This document shows, piece by piece, positions 14,872-17,242 of a stretch of 17,242 bases of DNA. The notes beneath the pieces are model-generated. The model saw nothing but the letters and a program-made list of their open reading frames with translations. It was not told the origin of the DNA and made no database searches. Source of the DNA: CALCHX01 sp035761165 (GTDB lineage: Bacteria > Gemmatimonadota > Gemmatimonadetes > Gemmatimonadales > Gemmatimonadaceae); contig DASTRO010000210.1 of assembly GCA_035761165.1 (NCBI GenBank), positions 1-17,242 on the forward strand, in the 5' to 3' direction. A program made the translations under genes and the position numbers. Each line of letters begins with the position of its first letter. The stretch's first letter is position 1.

Positions 14872-14899
14872 GTGCGCCGGCGTGTGGTCGCCGGCGCAC
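14872..14899. promoter_or_regulatory. Perfect 11-bp inverted repeat upstream of the dehydrogenase
   Basis: GTGCGCCGGCG (14872-14882) pairs exactly with CGCCGGCGCAC (14889-14899) across a 6-nt spacer. It starts 75 bp upstream of the dehydrogenase start codon. A competing 7-bp hairpin (14866-14883) shares its left arm. It could be an operator for a dimeric regulator or an RNA switch in the leader; both are inference. Confidence 0.45.
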
Positions 14900-14937
14900 G
14901 CAAACGCTACGCCCCGGCCGGCCCGCTCGCCAGCGGC

Positions 14938-14980
14938 GGCCGACGCGCGGCCGACGCGCGGCCGACGCGCGGCCGACGCC
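14938..14980. repeat. 11-bp tandem repeat, about four copies
   Basis: GGCCGACGCGC occurs three times without change (14938-14948, 14949-14959, 14960-14970), followed by a fourth, altered copy ending near 14980. Eleven base pairs is close to one helical turn, so the copies would present the same DNA face. It lies in the divergent spacer, about 255 bp upstream of the ftsH-type start. Confidence 0.85.
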
Positions 14981-15235
14981 GGTCGAAGTTGCACGGGTCG
15001 GTGCCGCTCGTCCACGAACGTCACTAATCTCCAACGCGAGCCCTCGACAGGCACCAGGCCGCCGCATCGCGGTGGCAACCTCGCGGCCCCAGTGGTGTAG
15101 GAGCCGCCGCGCCCTCTGGTGCCTACCCCACGTCACCGACGTGCCATCCTGGAACGCCGCGGCCATGCCGCGGTGGTCGCGGCCGCCATGCGTCGCCGCG
15201 TCTCGCCCGTCCCGTCCGTCACGCCCGAGCTTCAG

Positions 15236-17230
15236 ATGTCCTCCCCCACCCCGCGCAGCACCCCCGCCGTGAGAGGTCGCGGCGCCAGCCGCCGCCCGCT
15301 CCGCGAGCGCCGCCGCGTCGCCCGCCTCTTCGTCCGGCCCGGCGTTCGTGGCCCGCTGCGCTTCTGGCCGCTGGTCCTCATGCTGCTCACCCTCGCCGCC
15401 GCGGGGACGCTGGCCTGGCACGCCGCCACCGTGCGCGCCACCGCGCCGGCCAGCGTGCCGTACTCCGAGCTGGCTGCCGTCCTGGCCAGGGGCGGGGTGA
15501 GCGAGCTCAGCGTCGAGCGCGGCGGCAGCCGCCTCGTCGCCACGCTCGAGGCCGCGCGCCAGGTGGGCGACTCCATGGTCACGCGCGTCGCCGCCGACGT
15601 GCCCGCCCGTGCCGTCTCGCTGCAGGACCTGGAGCGGTGGAGCCACGCCGGCACGGTGGTGGAGGTGAACGGCACGTCCGAGGAGCGCGGGCCGCTGCAG
15701 TGGCTGCAGGGCCTCGTCCTGCTGGCCGCGCTCGGCGTGGTGGGCGTGGTGCTCTTCCGCCAGCGCGGCGTGTCGAGCGCGACCCGCTTCATCCCCACCC
15801 CGCCCTCCCGCCAGCTCACGCTGGCCAGCGTCGGCGGCGCGCGGGAGGCGCAGGCCGACCTGCGCGACGTCATCGCCTACCTCAAGCACCCCGAGCGCTT
15901 CCACGCGCTGGGGGCCCGCTGCCCGCGCGGCGTGCTCCTCATCGGCCCGCCGGGCACCGGCAAGACGCTGCTGGCGCGCGCCGTGGCCGGCGAGGCGGGG
16001 TGCCCGGTGATCATGGCCGCCGGCTCGGACTTCAACGAGATGTACGTCGGCGTCGGTGCCGGCCGCATCCGCGCGCTGGCCAAGCGGGCGCGCGAGTCGG
16101 CGCCGTGCATCGTCTTCATCGACGAGTTCGACTCGCTGGGCGGTCGGCGCGGCCGGCCCAACCGCTCCGGCGAGGAGGAGGTGACGCTCAATCAGCTCCT
16201 CGTCGAGATGGACGGCATGGCCGGCAGCGAGGGCGTGGTCTGGATGGCCGCCACCAATCGCGAGGACATGCTCGATCCCGCCGTGCGCCGGCCGGGCCGC
16301 TTCGACCGCGTGGTGGAGGTGCCCCTCCCGACCGCCGTGGACCGCCTCGAGATCTTGCGCATCCACGCCCGGCAGGCGCCGCTCGGCGACGACGTGGATC
16401 TGGAGCGCCTGGCGCAGCTCACCGTGGGGCATTCCGGCGCCGAGCTCGCCAACCTGCTGAACGAGGCGGCCATCCTGGCCGTGCAGGACGACGCCCCGCG
16501 CATTCACGCCCGCCACATCGAGGCGGCGCGCGACAAGATCCTCCTCGGGCGCATCCGCGCCGGCGTGGTGGTGAGCGAGGCCGAGCGGCGGCTCATCGCC
16601 ATCCACGAGGCGGGGCACGCCGTGGTCGGGCTCGTCGCCTGCCCGGAGGACCGCCTGCACAAGGTGACCATCGAGCCGCGCGGTCGGTCGCTCGGCGCCG
16701 CGCACTTCGCGCCGGAGAACGATCGCCACCTGTACCCCCGCCACTACCTGGAAGGGATCATCGCCAAGGCGCTCGGCGGTCGTGCCGCGGAGCTCGTCTT
16801 CCTCGGCGCCGACAAGGTCACCTCCGGCGCCGGCAGCGACCTGGTGCAGGCGACCAGCATCGCCCGGCGGATGGTCGGCGAGTTCGGCATGAGCAGCGAG
16901 GTCGGCCTGATGAGCGCCGACCCGGCGGCGCACGGCGGACAGCCGAGCGCTCAGCTGCTGGGCAAGATCGACGCGGCCGTGCACAAGCTGCTCGAGACGC
17001 AGATGGCGCGCGCCGAGTCGATCGTCACCGAGCACAAGGCGGCAGTGAGCGCCATCGCCGACGCGCTGCTCGCCCGCGACGTGCTGCCGGCCGACGCGGT
17101 GCACCGCATCGCGGCCGCGCACGGCGTCCCGCTCGGCCCGCTGGCCACTCCGTCTGCGCTGGCAGAGGGAGGGGTGGAGGAGAGCGCCGTGGCCGCCTTC
17201 GCGAGCACGCGCCTGGCCGGTCTCGACTGA
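15236..17230 (+). CDS. ftsH: FtsH-type membrane AAA+ zinc metalloprotease
   Basis: With the ATG at 15236 the product is 664 residues. Membrane helix 1 is about 43-61, a periplasmic domain follows, and helix 2 is about 157-176. AAA+ motifs: Walker A GPPGTGKT (237-244), pore loop YVG (270-272), Walker B with D296-E297 in FIDEFD, and arginine fingers R352/R355 in RRPGRFDR. Protease motifs: HEAGH (457-461) and the third ligand Asp535 in GAGSDL. All catalytic elements are present, so it should degrade membrane and short-lived proteins as a hexamer. It differs from housekeeping FtsH in YVG for FVG, FIDEFD for FIDEID, a longer basic N-terminus and a C-terminal Ala-rich tail, so it may be a paralogue. 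No clear ribosome site marks the start; ATG at 15188 or GTG at 15119 in the same frame are alternatives. Confidence 0.9.
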   Translation: MSSPTPRSTPAVRGRGASRRPLRERRRVARLFVRPGVRGPLRFWPLVLMLLTLAAAGTLAWHAATVRATAPASVPYSELAAVLARGGVSELSVERGGSRLVATLEAARQVGDSMVTRVAADVPARAVSLQDLERWSHAGTVVEVNGTSEERGPLQWLQGLVLLAALGVVGVVLFRQRGVSSATRFIPTPPSRQLTLASVGGAREAQADLRDVIAYLKHPERFHALGARCPRGVLLIGPPGTGKTLLARAVAGEAGCPVIMAAGSDFNEMYVGVGAGRIRALAKRARESAPCIVFIDEFDSLGGRRGRPNRSGEEEVTLNQLLVEMDGMAGSEGVVWMAATNREDMLDPAVRRPGRFDRVVEVPLPTAVDRLEILRIHARQAPLGDDVDLERLAQLTVGHSGAELANLLNEAAILAVQDDAPRIHARHIEAARDKILLGRIRAGVVVSEAERRLIAIHEAGHAVVGLVACPEDRLHKVTIEPRGRSLGAAHFAPENDRHLYPRHYLEGIIAKALGGRAAELVFLGADKVTSGAGSDLVQATSIARRMVGEFGMSSEVGLMSADPAAHGGQPSAQLLGKIDAAVHKLLETQMARAESIVTEHKAAVSAIADALLARDVLPADAVHRIAAAHGVPLGPLATPSALAEGGVEESAVAAFASTRLAGLD

Positions 17231-17242
17231 CCCGCGCCCGTC

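Larger units (their letters stand above)
14798..15235. promoter_or_regulatory. Divergent region between dehydrogenase and ftsH-type gene
   Basis: 438 bp without a gene. It contains two overlapping, mutually exclusive inverted repeats near the dehydrogenase: 14866-14883 (ACGCCGG/CCGGCGT, 4-nt loop) and 14872-14899 (perfect 11 bp, 6-nt spacer). It also holds an 11-bp tandem repeat at 14938-14980. No promoter boxes could be assigned with confidence for either gene. Confidence 0.5.

Noticed and set aside
14798..17122. Upstream extension of the dehydrogenase frame antisense to the ftsH-type gene
   Set aside because: Only the part from 14797 down has a signal sequence and propeller motifs; the rest is shadow sequence opposite a well-supported gene.

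Overview
This 17.2 kb window is very GC-rich chromosomal DNA. Genes are packed on both strands, use GTG/TTG starts in places and are often preceded by GGAGG-type ribosome binding sites. The gene content suggests Gemmatimonadota: a secreted metallopeptidase/beta-propeller/beta-barrel protein, paired M16 peptidases, a PRC-barrel stress protein, an AIM24 protein and a divergent FtsH. That assignment is inferred from gene content and composition; no rRNA marker is present. I see no tRNA, rRNA, CRISPR, insertion sequence or phage gene.

Layout. At 43-4935 (+) lie a large envelope protein (HExxH metallopeptidase, TolB-like propeller, probable outer-membrane barrel) and a fused ABC exporter. An unusual heptamer-based inverted repeat (4933-5060) separates them from an AIM24/TIGR00266 protein (5169-5963, +). 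That gene converges on a PRC-barrel gene (6703-6047, -), with a 14-bp bidirectional hairpin between them. The PRC-barrel gene is divergent from a small aromatic-rich protein gene (6970-7317, +), and the divergent promoter region carries a perfect 25-bp palindrome. A second heptamer-based inverted repeat (7327-7410) separates the small gene from a minus-strand M16 pair: a catalytic subunit (10378-8993) followed, with a GTGA overlap, by a lipoprotein-type partner that lost the zinc site (8996-7419). Upstream on the same strand is a stand-alone WYL-domain gene (10772-10527) with its own intrinsic terminator.

The stretch 10773-11332 holds no conventional gene. It contains several GC hairpins and a 12-nt perfect complement of the 16S rRNA 3' tail placed in front of a 14-codon TTG ORF. 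After it come, all on the minus strand, an FAD-dependent oxidoreductase (12541-11333), a DedA/YqaA-like membrane protein (about 13385-12780, apparently CTG-started) and a PQQ-type sugar/sorbosone dehydrogenase lipoprotein (14797-13382). The last is divergent from an ftsH-type gene (15236-17230, +), and the spacer between them contains an 11-bp inverted repeat and an 11-bp tandem repeat.

Functionally the window is an envelope and stress housekeeping neighbourhood: surface and periplasmic proteases, an exporter, membrane-protein quality control and an oxidoreductase. No defence or biosynthetic system was recognised. The most unusual items are two related CCTNNNN-heptamer inverted repeats, the isolated extended Shine-Dalgarno mini-ORF, and the M16 pair in which the two halves of the active site are on different proteins.
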